Assembly (NCBI RefSeq): GCF_000170855.1
Contig: NZ_ABCQ01000002.1
Span: 212,365-276,364, forward strand
Direction of reading: 5' to 3'
DNA length: 64,000 nt
DNA from: Moritella sp. PE36
GTDB taxonomy: Bacteria; Pseudomonadota; Gammaproteobacteria; Enterobacterales; Moritellaceae
The position numbers were made by a program, and so were the translations under genes. The notes under the pieces were generated by a model, which saw only the letters and a list, made by a program, of their open reading frames with translations, had not been told where the DNA came from and ran no database searches. Shown piece by piece: positions 1-8,077 of this stretch. The stretch's first letter is position 1. Every line of letters starts with the position of its first letter.

Positions 1-95
1 AGCTCCCCGACTAATGCTTGGTATAAAGGTAACCGCCTTTCTTGACTATAATGCCAGAAAAAATGACGCACGTTATCACTGATATCAATGAACAT
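1..95 (-). CDS. N-terminal start of a gene overlapping the EAL gene (partial)
   Basis: An ATG on the minus strand at 93-95 opens a frame that stays open to the window edge (31 codons, beginning MFIDISDNVRHFFWHYSQ). It overlaps the last 11 bases of the receiver-EAL gene in another frame, the usual arrangement of translationally coupled genes. Too little is visible to assign a family. Its position directly behind a response-regulator gene makes a sensor kinase or other signalling protein plausible, which is inference only. Confidence 0.5.
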   Translation of the reverse strand, partial: MFIDISDNVRHFFWHYSQERRLPLYQALVGE

Positions 96-1287
96 TTGCG
101 GCAATGTCCTTATGCACATAACGATTAACCCAGGCTGTTAAATAGCGGCCTTCAATCGGCGGACTATATACATACCCTTGCGCGATATCACAACCTAGTT
201 CAGCTAAAATATTAAGCACGTTTTCAGTCTCAATACCTTCGGCAACGACACTCACCGACATTTTTTTAGCTAAGGCGATCGTCGACTCAACAATGAGGTG
301 ATGTTGTTCATTGGTATCAATATCACAGACAAAAGAGCGATCAATTTTAATTTCATTAAAAGGAATGATATCTAAGCGTTCATAAGTCGAATAGCTTTTA
401 CCAAAATCATCCAGTGAAATACCGATGTCATTAATAATCAGTCGGGCGATAGAATTCAATACACTGGCTTGATTAATGATTGCTTGTGATTCGGTCAGTT
501 CTAAAGTTAATTTGATACCAGCATGTGCTTGTTTATGGCGGATTATATAGTCAATCAAGTTATCGCAGCCTAAGTCTTCTGCGGTAACATTAATCGATAA
601 TGTATAACTTGATAACGTCTTTTCATAAGCCCAGAATTTGAATGCTTTCGCGACAATTATCTTAGTGAAATCAACATTCAGTCCTGCTTTATCAATCAAA
701 GGTAAAAACGTATCGGGATAAATATAACCATTTTCATCGTACATTCTAGCTAACACTTCAAAGCCGATGATACTGTTACTTTTCATATCAACTTGAGGTT
801 GAAAGCAAAGTAATACTTGTTCATCGTCAAGCAGCTGGTTTATGTCATAATCAGAGACATTTTCGGGTGATTTAACGACCATTTCATGGTCATGCTGACG
901 TTGCAAACGGGCTGCTTCCGCTAATATAAAGTCCATATTAATCGGTTTTTCAAAAACGCCGACTAGGTTCAGTTTCAAACTACTAGCAATACTACCCACT
1001 AGCGCCAAAGTACGTTTATCCGAAGAACTAATCACAGCTAAGGGAATATCGGCATAACTCGGGTGCTCAGATAAAAAATTAATCACCTCCATGCCATCAC
1101 AGTGATCCATTTTTAAATCCAAGATCAGTAAATCAATATTACCTTCTATAGCCACAATCGCTTCAATACCTTGATTTGCATCCTCAGCTTCAAACGTCTT
1201 AAAATCATGTTCGAAGGTACTCTCGATAAGATCGGCTTTAATCGCTTCTCGGACAAATTTTTGGTCATCGATAATCAAAATATTCAT
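85..1287 (-). CDS. Response regulator receiver domain fused to EAL c-di-GMP phosphodiesterase
   Basis: About 400 residues. Residues 1-130 are a CheY-like receiver (acidic pair D7-D8, likely phospho-acceptor D57 in LILDLKM, conserved K near 118 in FEKP). Residues 155-395 are an EAL domain. The signature reads E-V-L rather than E-A-L, but the other catalytic elements are present: SINVTAEDL, ELTES, DDFG, IKIDRSF, VAEGIE and AQGY. It should therefore hydrolyse c-di-GMP under phosphorylation control in the cytoplasm. The start at 1287 (MNILIIDD) is chosen over an upstream codon because it begins exactly at the receiver fold. It lies 10 bp behind the XRE gene, so the two are probably co-transcribed, and a third gene overlaps its end. 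Confidence 0.85.
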   Translation of the reverse strand: MNILIIDDQKFVREAIKADLIESTFEHDFKTFEAEDANQGIEAIVAIEGNIDLLILDLKMDHCDGMEVINFLSEHPSYADIPLAVISSSDKRTLALVGSIASSLKLNLVGVFEKPINMDFILAEAARLQRQHDHEMVVKSPENVSDYDINQLLDDEQVLLCFQPQVDMKSNSIIGFEVLARMYDENGYIYPDTFLPLIDKAGLNVDFTKIIVAKAFKFWAYEKTLSSYTLSINVTAEDLGCDNLIDYIIRHKQAHAGIKLTLELTESQAIINQASVLNSIARLIINDIGISLDDFGKSYSTYERLDIIPFNEIKIDRSFVCDIDTNEQHHLIVESTIALAKKMSVSVVAEGIETENVLNILAELGCDIAQGYVYSPPIEGRYLTAWVNRYVHKDIAANVH

Positions 1288-1297
1288 AATTACTCCG

Positions 1298-2248
1298 CTA
1301 TATACCGACATTCGTAGGCTGCAATTCTCGTGTAGGTATAACAGAAAGCATCAGCATATTTCGGTTTGCCATGACTTCAGAACGACTCATAATAAACGAA
1401 TAGTTCTGAATGATTTTAGATTGGTGTTCAATTGGTTTAACTTTAAACATGGGGATCTTCATCTGCATTAATTTTTGTTTCAATTTGCTATCACAAGTAC
1501 TAAAACTTAAATATTCAATCGCTTTATCTGTTGCTAACTGATTAAGGTAGACAGACATCATATGATTATCAATTGCAGGGGAAACACCAAACGAAGAAAG
1601 TACCACCAACACATTCGCGCGATCTTGTTTCGCAACGTTCAGTAGTTCCATAATACCGATACTGCAATTCATGAACTCAAATAATGCTTTGGTATTTACT
1701 TTACAAAAAAGGCAATGCCCTACTAATTGGCTAAAATTGCAAAATGCCGAGACTAAATTAAGCGGTTTTAGTAATGCTGTTGAGGTCACTTCTTGGTGTG
1801 TAGGAAATAAACGCGGGTTACCTTCATACATTAAGCAAAGTTTTAACATCGATGCAAAATTAATGTGGTCAGGCAGCATTGACTTGGTATGGTATTGATC
1901 ATTTTTATAATAAGGATGTGCTGCTTTGTCATTTTTCTCGCTACCAGAAAGCTGAATGGCGTATAAGCTTTCTTTGACAAAATCAATATCTGAACTATAG
2001 ATATTAAACAGATCATCACCAAACACTTCGGCTATTTCTGACTGTTTTGTTAAAGACGGTGTGTTAATACCACGTTCCCAACGACTAATTGAGATCGTAT
2101 CTAAGCTATCAAAAGAATGACTTCTTTCATTTAATAACGCCCGTAACCCTTCTTGTGAAAGGTTATGCTCTGTGCGTATTTTTCTTAAAAAACTTGAGAA
2201 TACCCTCATTATTATTGTTTTTTGATAAGAGTATTTTTTGTATCCCAT
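1298..2248 (-). CDS. XRE-family transcriptional regulator with a long C-terminal domain
   Basis: About 316 residues. Residues 14-75 form a helix-turn-helix of the Cro/CI type (RTEHNLSQEGLRALLNE, then SISRWERGINTPS), which should bind DNA. The remaining 240 residues match no domain I recognise and may sense a ligand or bind a partner. The ATG at 2248 is preferred because GGAAG precedes it by about 6 nt on the minus strand; an ATG at 2209 is the alternative. It is the first gene of a probable operon with the receiver-EAL protein, so it may set the expression of a c-di-GMP module. Confidence 0.7.
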   Translation of the reverse strand: MGYKKYSYQKTIIMRVFSSFLRKIRTEHNLSQEGLRALLNERSHSFDSLDTISISRWERGINTPSLTKQSEIAEVFGDDLFNIYSSDIDFVKESLYAIQLSGSEKNDKAAHPYYKNDQYHTKSMLPDHINFASMLKLCLMYEGNPRLFPTHQEVTSTALLKPLNLVSAFCNFSQLVGHCLFCKVNTKALFEFMNCSIGIMELLNVAKQDRANVLVVLSSFGVSPAIDNHMMSVYLNQLATDKAIEYLSFSTCDSKLKQKLMQMKIPMFKVKPIEHQSKIIQNYSFIMSRSEVMANRNMLMLSVIPTRELQPTNVGI

Positions 2249-2597
2249 CTTCGCTTCCAATTATATCTAATGCCCTTATCACTAACCTAATCACTGTCAT
2301 TACTCAACGACATTAAACACTAAGTTTGAAACAAAAACACTACCAATCAATAAAAAATCAAATATATGTTTATACATGCACTAGTTCCACAGTAATAACT
2401 TTAACTTTTTTAAAAAAAATGCCTACATGCTAAACAATATCACCATTATCTCAACGACTAGGCAGATAGTTACACATATCCATAAAGTATTACTCTAGCG
2501 TCAAATGTGACTACTCGTTATGATTTCCATCACCACAATGGAGCACCACGCGCTGTGTCAGCACATCAAAAATTATAATGAACATGGAGTTTATGAT
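2249..2597. other. Intergenic region between XRE gene and gbpA
   Basis: About 350 bp, AT-rich, separating two divergent genes and so presumably holding both promoters. A poly-T/poly-A tract (TTTTTTAAAAAAAA) lies near 2412. A GGAG lies about 9 nt before the gbpA ATG at 2598. I see no clear inverted repeat or RNA element. Confidence 0.5.
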
Positions 2598-4022
2598 ATG
2601 AAAAAAATAATATTAACGTCACTCAGTGCTTTGGCGGTGTCTGCCGCTTTAGTACCGACAGTCGCGATTGCACACGGCTATGTTGCAGGCCAGTTTCCTT
2701 CACGCGTTAATTTATGTCATTCAGACAATGGCTCTAAAAACGATTGTGCGAGCGCGTCATACGATAGACAAAGCTTAGAGGCGCCGAAAGGCTTTCCAGC
2801 GACGGGTCCTGTTGATGGAAAGATCGCATCGGCACAAAAAGGCGGGTCCTTTGATGTGCTTGATCTGCAATCATCAAACCAATGGTATAAAACTAAGATC
2901 CAAGCGGGTTTGAATGATTTTCACTGGTTTAGCACAGCGAACCATAAAACCACCGATTACGTTTATTACATCACCAAGCCTGACTGGGACCAAAACGCGC
3001 CACTAACCCGCGCATCTTTTGATTTAGCCAATCCTTTCTGTGTCATTGATATGGACGGTCAACAACCACTGAAAAATTTAGGTAACCCACATAGCTGCAA
3101 CGTGCCAGCGCGCAGTGGTTATCAAGTTATTCTTTCCGTTTGGACCATCGATGATACTGCGAATGCGTTCTATAATGTTATCGATGTAGAATTTGAGGAC
3201 GGTGTAACGCCACCGCCACTACCCGATGTCTGGCAGCAAAGCACCACAATTACCCCACAAGCAGACTTAGTCGTTGGCGATAAAGTCAAAGCCCGCTTCT
3301 TTGATTCCTCAGTTGGCTCATTTACTCGCGAAACGACCATTGAAATTAACTCTGCTGCCAATGGTCAAAAGAATACTTGGTCTTACAACCTCGCCACTGC
3401 GATTAATGCCAATCAAACCGATGCGCAAGCGGGTTCCAAAAGTGACAACGATATGTTTACCCCTGTTTACGGTAACAACCCTATCTACTTAAAAACGGAC
3501 TCTAACCTTAGCTCTGTTGAAGTTGACATTATTAAAGCTGAAGTCCCTGTTGATGACAGTATTAGCGTTTTAGGCCTAAAAGATGAATATGTCATCGACA
3601 ATAATGCGGTAGATATTACCTTTAGTATTGAAGCGGTTGGTAACTTAAATGTCACCAATACTATCTTTGATGCCAATAATAACGCCATCGCCTCAGAGTC
3701 TAAAAATGTGAATGACACGGTTGAGCACTTTACAATATCACTCAACAATGCAACCGCAGGTATCTTTAAACTGGTCTCAATTGCCAACTCAAACGATAAC
3801 AGCAACCTATCACTGCAAGAATCAAATAACTTCAAAATCCTTGCCGCTGACATTCCGGGTGACTGCCAAGATATTCAAGCAATTGATATCAGCAAGCAAT
3901 ACCAACCAGGTAATGAAGTTTCATACCAAGGTAATGTTTACCGTGCAGAGCGTTGGACGGATGTAGGCAGAACACCGGATACCCAGTACTCAGGTTGGGT
4001 ATTAATAGGCTCTTGTGAATAA
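2598..4022 (+). CDS. gbpA: GbpA-type chitin/GlcNAc-binding protein, AA10 lytic polysaccharide monooxygenase
   Basis: 474 residues. A 25-residue Sec signal ends in TVAIA, so the mature protein starts with His (HGYVAG), the first copper ligand of the AA10 histidine brace. The second brace His is in the WFSTANHKTTDY motif. Order: AA10 domain (about 26-208), a proline linker, a GbpA domain 2 (WQQSTTITP to LSSVEVDI), an Ig-like domain 3, and a C-terminal CBM5/12-type chitin-binding domain with the aromatic residues Y, W and W. Length and order match Vibrio GbpA (about 485 residues). It oxidatively cleaves or binds chitin outside the cell; a type II secretion system elsewhere is expected. An ATG at 2520 is open in frame, but the signal peptide fixes the start at 2598. 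Confidence 0.93.
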   Translation: MKKIILTSLSALAVSAALVPTVAIAHGYVAGQFPSRVNLCHSDNGSKNDCASASYDRQSLEAPKGFPATGPVDGKIASAQKGGSFDVLDLQSSNQWYKTKIQAGLNDFHWFSTANHKTTDYVYYITKPDWDQNAPLTRASFDLANPFCVIDMDGQQPLKNLGNPHSCNVPARSGYQVILSVWTIDDTANAFYNVIDVEFEDGVTPPPLPDVWQQSTTITPQADLVVGDKVKARFFDSSVGSFTRETTIEINSAANGQKNTWSYNLATAINANQTDAQAGSKSDNDMFTPVYGNNPIYLKTDSNLSSVEVDIIKAEVPVDDSISVLGLKDEYVIDNNAVDITFSIEAVGNLNVTNTIFDANNNAIASESKNVNDTVEHFTISLNNATAGIFKLVSIANSNDNSNLSLQESNNFKILAADIPGDCQDIQAIDISKQYQPGNEVSYQGNVYRAERWTDVGRTPDTQYSGWVLIGSCE

Positions 4023-4053
4023 GCCCCTATACACGACTCCTTAGCAAGAACAT

Positions 4054-4090
4054 AAACCACGCGTGATGATTAATATTGCGCGCGGTTTAA
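4054..4090. terminator. Probable bidirectional terminator between gbpA and the GSS gene
   Basis: Inverted repeat TAAACCACGCG / CGCGCGGTTTA with one A-C mismatch and a 15-nt loop, placed between the convergent ends of two genes. The following T-tract is short. Confidence 0.5.
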
Positions 4091-4108
4091 TTCCTTCCGC
4101 GATAAGTA

Positions 4109-5554
4109 CTAACGATAAACCAGTGAATCGACTGCTCCCTGTCCACTATGAACCCCGCCTTCCATAACGTTCGCCGGTTTACTCCGCACTAAATACCCCG
4201 CCACAGCATCATCAATAGCAACACCATCAATGTTGACGGTAAAAATACCGATTTCACTGATCATATCGCCAATCATGCTCGCTTCACCATTGCGAATAAT
4301 CATGGTCGGGTGCGAACGAGGCAGGGGCATGATTTTGCGCATCAACGACCAAGACTCATACTCAACTTCATCAAGTGTTCTTAGTTTAGTCACAATATCC
4401 TCACCAAACACACAATGACCACCGCCTTCGCCCTGATTTTTTAACACCCAATTATCGAGTCCGGTTGTCATCAAATGCGCCATTGAATCAGCATGCAATG
4501 GCAGCATCTCACCAAAAAAGGGTTTAATGGTCAATGCTTCTTGCTCAGTTAACCCAAGTTTCATCAGCGCTTGTGCAGGCAAATTAGATAACAACATTTG
4601 TACCCGTTTACTCGATGCCAGTTGCTGAGCGATGGTCGCATTCATGGCAATATCATGCTGCTCGAGCATCATGCGCACCGACATCAAGGTTTTGCAGCAA
4701 TACTTTTCGATAATGGTTTTATCATAATAATCACACTGCTGATAACCGGCACGCAGATAGACCACATCAATTGGCTCATCATTTAATAACAGACGATGGT
4801 TATCGCCAGTCGACAATTGGCCGTGTAACTCGGTAAATGTTTTCCTTAACGTACGAATACCTTTTGCATGTAACGCATATTCTAATAAATGCTGGTCATA
4901 GACATTATCTTCATGCGCTTGCACTACCATGACAAACGTCGGTTTACCCGCATCCTTGTGTTTTTGTTTAATCATACGTGCAGACTTAGCGATACCATCA
5001 GCGAGTTTTTCAATTGCATCATTAGCGATAAATTCAGGCGGAATTTGTGCGCTAGGTTGGCATTGTGAATGATGATGCTCTGTATAAGTTTGAAATAAAT
5101 CCGCATGCTGCGCCGCAATATAACGATGCAATTCAGATGCACGTTGACCAAAAGGCCCCATACCAGCAGCAATGCCATTAAACTCAATCAACTTAGGGCC
5201 TAATTGCTGATCATCCATAAAGTCAGTTCTCATGATCAGTAAAGGCGTCGCTCGACGAGATTGGGTTAACGATAACTTATTATGTAATGTTAATAATGCC
5301 GAAAATAAAGGATCGGTATCGGCAATAGGTGCTATAGCGTGTTGAATAAAGTCGTCATCTTTGGAAATAGCATGTAATAATTGACCAAATAATCTAGCCG
5401 CCTGCTGCAGCGCCTCAAAACGTACTTTATCGATACTGCTTGGCGTTAAGGTAAACGGACAATGCAAACTACTGGCATTACTTTGCTTGAACACTAACGA
5501 GTGCGCTAATGCCCATTCAACACTATCGGTAACCGCTATTTCTACATTCTTCAT
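4109..5554 (-). CDS. Eukaryotic-type glutathione synthetase (ATP-grasp)
   Basis: 481 residues, close to the 474 of human GSS and unrelated to the roughly 315-residue bacterial GshB. Family signatures in order: RTDFMDD, PKLIEFNGIAAGMG, VVYLRAGYQ, ASSKRVQ, the glycine-rich ATP loop near residues 374-379 (VLKNQGEGGGH), ISEIGIF, and the C-terminal YLVRSKP then EGGVHSGQGAVDS. It should ligate glycine to gamma-glutamylcysteine; another thiol product is possible. The start at 5554 is chosen because two operators and a canonical promoter lie in 5607-5682 and the extra upstream 28 residues are not conserved-looking. The neighbour upstream is an ArsR-family gene. Horizontal origin is likely given the family. 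Confidence 0.85.
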   Translation of the reverse strand: MKNVEIAVTDSVEWALAHSLVFKQSNASSLHCPFTLTPSSIDKVRFEALQQAARLFGQLLHAISKDDDFIQHAIAPIADTDPLFSALLTLHNKLSLTQSRRATPLLIMRTDFMDDQQLGPKLIEFNGIAAGMGPFGQRASELHRYIAAQHADLFQTYTEHHHSQCQPSAQIPPEFIANDAIEKLADGIAKSARMIKQKHKDAGKPTFVMVVQAHEDNVYDQHLLEYALHAKGIRTLRKTFTELHGQLSTGDNHRLLLNDEPIDVVYLRAGYQQCDYYDKTIIEKYCCKTLMSVRMMLEQHDIAMNATIAQQLASSKRVQMLLSNLPAQALMKLGLTEQEALTIKPFFGEMLPLHADSMAHLMTTGLDNWVLKNQGEGGGHCVFGEDIVTKLRTLDEVEYESWSLMRKIMPLPRSHPTMIIRNGEASMIGDMISEIGIFTVNIDGVAIDDAVAGYLVRSKPANVMEGGVHSGQGAVDSLVYR

Positions 5555-5606
5555 ACTGTCGACCCTATTGCAAACAATGTTAAAGCACCACGAATAAGCG
5601 ACGCCA

Positions 5607-5682
5607 ACTATTTCCATGAAACTAGAAATATAGATCAACTAATTTTAACTGTCAAATATATTTCCATAAATGCAGAACTATA
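5607..5682 (-). promoter_or_regulatory. Promoter with two tandem operators upstream of the GSS gene
   Basis: Read on the minus strand: -35 TTGACA (plus-strand 5650-5655), a 17-bp spacer and -10 TATATT (5627-5632). Two inverted repeats of the form TATATTTC-N10-GAAATATA flank or overlap it, at 5607-5632 (covering the -10) and 5657-5682 (just upstream of the -35), about 50 bp centre to centre. The same arrangement recurs at 36338-36412, and a single copy at 6168-6193. A repressor bound here would block RNA polymerase. Confidence 0.75.
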
Positions 5683-5706
5683 TGAAACACAAAAAAGACA
5701 AGGAAT

Positions 5707-5734
5707 TAAAAACACCACTCAGAATAGGTGGTGT
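5707..5734 (-). terminator. Intrinsic terminator of the ArsR-family gene
   Basis: On the minus strand ACACCAC and GTGGTGT form a 7-bp stem followed by a run of T. It lies just past the end of the ArsR-family gene and upstream of the GSS promoter, so the two genes are separate transcription units. Confidence 0.7.
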
Positions 5735-5791
5735 AAAAGCTTAATAAAAACAATAGTTAAAACCATCATTTAAAAAACAGTTAAAAATGTA

Positions 5792-6136
5792 CTAACACTG
5801 CTTTTCGTTACCAATGCTGTCGTTGCTGTCATTGCAAATAGTGTTCTTCACTTCATCAATACAACATTCATCTTGTAAAAAACCAATCACAGATTGTAAT
5901 TTGTCATATTCAGCCACACAGTACAAGGTACGTCCTTCACGGCGCTGTGACAGTAATCCTGCAGACGCTAAGCTAGAAATATGGTGTGATAACGTCGACC
6001 CTGGAATGGATAATTGTGATTGCAAACCACCCACAGCAATACCTTGATATCCGGCACGAATAATACTTTTAAAAATAGCTAATCGTGTTGGATGCCCCAG
6101 TTCTTTCAGCGCTTTCGCAATTACATCAATATCCAT
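5792..6136 (-). CDS. ArsR/SmtB-family metalloregulatory repressor
   Basis: 114 residues, typical family length. A winged helix-turn-helix spans about residues 8-80 (LGHPTRLAIFKSI, then LSIPGSTLSHHISSLASAGLL, wing RREGRTLYC). There is no ELCVCDL metal-box motif in the recognition region. Instead cysteines sit at the C-terminal end: C91, C92 and C101, plus C114. Some ArsR proteins (Acidithiobacillus ferrooxidans and organoarsenical-specific types) use C-terminal vicinal cysteines for As(III), so a thiophilic ligand is plausible. It probably represses its own gene, the GSS gene and the distant ArsP permease through the shared operators described. Ligand identity is inference. Confidence 0.85.
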   Translation of the reverse strand: MDIDVIAKALKELGHPTRLAIFKSIIRAGYQGIAVGGLQSQLSIPGSTLSHHISSLASAGLLSQRREGRTLYCVAEYDKLQSVIGFLQDECCIDEVKNTICNDSNDSIGNEKQC

Positions 6137-6167
6137 TATTATATCTCCACCATATCCGCTAACAACA

Positions 6168-6193
6168 TATATTTCGATACTAGCAGAAACATA
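6168..6193 (-). promoter_or_regulatory. Operator upstream of the ArsR-family gene
   Basis: Half-sites TATATTTC and GAAACATA separated by 10 bp, one mismatch from the perfect repeat found before the ArsP gene. It lies 32 bp upstream of the ATG, suggesting autoregulation. A plausible -10 (TATGTT) overlaps the site. Confidence 0.7.
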
Positions 6194-6232
6194 TTCACAG
6201 CACCAATAGTTAACGAGATAACAACAGACGAA

Positions 6233-7198
6233 TTAATCCGTACGATTAGTGATACTTGTATTACCGGTTACTTTCAAAACCAGTTTTTCACTGATTTCTT
6301 GCTTTAATTCATCAAGCCACTCATAACGTTTACGATACATTGCACGTTTGCTACGTTTAAGATCTTCCGGTGATTTTCTCACTTCAAGCAAATCGAGTTG
6401 ATACAGATTTCTGTTATATTTAGTCGCACCTAGCGACTCCCAATGATTGTTATAATTTGTTTTAACTTTATCATTACCACTATAACGTTTTGCTGTGTAC
6501 ATATGCGCTTCACTAGTGACAAGTAGAAGCTGGTTAACATCCCAAACATTAGCAATAATAGTCAGTATTTTAACCATCAGATCTTTAGGTCTCTGACCAA
6601 AATGTTGTTTCGTAAAATACTTAATTTTATCGTTAACTTCAAGCCCGCTTTTCGGTCCCTGGATACCGCCAACCGTAATCGTTCGACCAGTCACTGCATC
6701 ATCAAAAATGCTGAAAGTAATAGAGTAAAAAAGATTACCATTCGTATCCAGCAACTTCATGCACAAGTCCCCCTCTTTGTGATTTGGTGCATAATAGCCA
6801 AGCGTCACACGGTATTCATCTTCTCCAACAGTAAATTTGGTTACTTCGATTCCCTGACTTTTTTCATAAATAGCAAGTCCAGTGTGCGCAGGTAAACATT
6901 GACTAATAAAGCGATAATGCCCAACCACTAATTTAGTGCGACGTGCAATCCCATTACCCATATGAAGATAAGGACGAAATATTTTCCCCAAAAAACGCAC
7001 ATCTTGCTGTAATAATAACTGGAGAAAAGAAGAATCAATACCACGCTGAAACTGACGAAAATACGGATAATAAATTCTTGCGCGCAATACAAATTTAGAA
7101 CGATAGCTTTTCTGCTTCTGTTTTAAATTAGAACACTGATTCTCGCTCGAATCTGGGTAGGCAAGCCAACTTAACTCTCGGATACTTTTACTGTGCAT
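6233..7198 (-). CDS. DUF535 (VirK/YbjX-like) family protein
   Basis: About 321 residues with the family signature across the middle and C-terminal half: LPAHTGLAIYEK, EYRVTLGYY, LFYSITFSI, VGGIQGPKSG, then KDLMVKILTIIA and the C-terminal SKRAMYRKRYEWLDEL. Members such as Shigella VirK and Salmonella YbjX affect virulence or envelope resistance; the biochemical role is unknown. The ATG at 7198 is preferred because AAGG lies about 9 nt upstream; a GTG at 7222 is also in frame. A paralogue is present at 18590-19528. Confidence 0.85.
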   Translation of the reverse strand: MHSKSIRELSWLAYPDSSENQCSNLKQKQKSYRSKFVLRARIYYPYFRQFQRGIDSSFLQLLLQQDVRFLGKIFRPYLHMGNGIARRTKLVVGHYRFISQCLPAHTGLAIYEKSQGIEVTKFTVGEDEYRVTLGYYAPNHKEGDLCMKLLDTNGNLFYSITFSIFDDAVTGRTITVGGIQGPKSGLEVNDKIKYFTKQHFGQRPKDLMVKILTIIANVWDVNQLLLVTSEAHMYTAKRYSGNDKVKTNYNNHWESLGATKYNRNLYQLDLLEVRKSPEDLKRSKRAMYRKRYEWLDELKQEISEKLVLKVTGNTSITNRTD

Positions 7199-7380
7199 TC
7201 TTGATACCTTAATTATGGACACTACTCATAAAATATTTAAGTTCCATCACACCAACTACGGTTTTTAGTTTCGCGGCTAAATTTGATTACAACAAAAATT
7301 AGCACACGACTAAGCAGGGGAAATGACTTTACTACTCTAAATTAGTGGCCATATATACACTCAAAATACCTAATCGGAAA

Positions 7381-7419
7381 TAAAAAGACTGTAAGCGTAT
7401 GTCAATACACTTACAGTCT
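7381..7419 (-). terminator. Intrinsic terminator of the DUF2237 gene
   Basis: A 15-bp stem with one mismatch (AGACTGTAAGCGTAT / ATACACTTACAGTCT, 4-nt loop), followed on the minus strand by TTTTTA. It lies downstream of the DUF2237 gene. Confidence 0.8.
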
Positions 7420-7464
7420 CAAAGGCATTTACAGTGAAAATACTAAGGTAATATCCTTAATTGA

Positions 7465-7842
7465 TTAACTCAAATCCATGGTATAGCGTTTAAGTAATTC
7501 CATTGGCACGATCTCTAATGCACGTATATGGGTTCTTTTTAAATACACTCTCGGCGCCATCTTATCTTCTAACGCTTGTAACCAGCGCGCGGCACACAAG
7601 CACCAACGATCACCCGCTCGCAAACCGTGAAAACCAGATTCTGGCACTGGGGTTGATAAATCATTACCTTTAAAACGAGAGTATTCTAAAAATTCAGCCG
7701 ACACTTCAATGCACACCGTATGTGAACCCGCATCTTGGCTGCAGGTATTACAGGCACCATCACGATAAAAACCAGTCATAGGATCATCGCCACATAATTC
7801 CAACGCTTCGCCAAATACATTGACTGAATCATACATTTCCAT
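7465..7842 (-). CDS. DUF2237 family protein
   Basis: 125 residues, the normal size for this family. Signatures are N-terminal NVFGEALELC, then DPMTGFYRDGACNT, GSHTVCIEVSAEFLEYS, GNDLSTPVPESGFHGL, GDRWCLCAARWLQA and THIRALEIVP. Several conserved cysteines are visible. Function is unknown, no signal peptide is seen, and it has its own terminator, so it is probably monocistronic. Confidence 0.88.
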   Translation of the reverse strand: MEMYDSVNVFGEALELCGDDPMTGFYRDGACNTCSQDAGSHTVCIEVSAEFLEYSRFKGNDLSTPVPESGFHGLRAGDRWCLCAARWLQALEDKMAPRVYLKRTHIRALEIVPMELLKRYTMDLS

Positions 7843-7970
7843 TACAAACGCCTTTTATAGTAAGAGTTAGATTACTTAAAATTAAAGTAAAGTTGAAACT
7901 TGATAACCCTAGCACTTATTATTTTAACCGTCTATGGTGCTAATTTGATGATGTCATTACGCTGCCATTA

Positions 7971-8030
7971 GCAATCGCGTAAATAGCCTAGCAATCGTGT
8001 AAATAGTCTAACAATCACTTATAATGACCT
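7971..8030. repeat. 20-bp tandem repeat, two good copies and one degenerate
   Basis: Units GCAATCGCGTAAATAGCCTA (7971-7990) and GCAATCGTGTAAATAGTCTA (7991-8010) differ at 2 positions. A third, degenerate 20-mer (8011-8030) ends in a region with TATAAT. It sits 48 bp upstream of the hydrolase start, so it is in the promoter or leader. Confidence 0.75.
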
Positions 8031-8077
8031 TTTAATGCGTCCTTGCGCATAGATACTATTCACGGTATAGGAAGATC

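Noticed and set aside
3170..3853. Minus-strand open frames within gbpA
   Set aside because: They mirror the coding frame, with no ribosome binding site and no recognisable protein.
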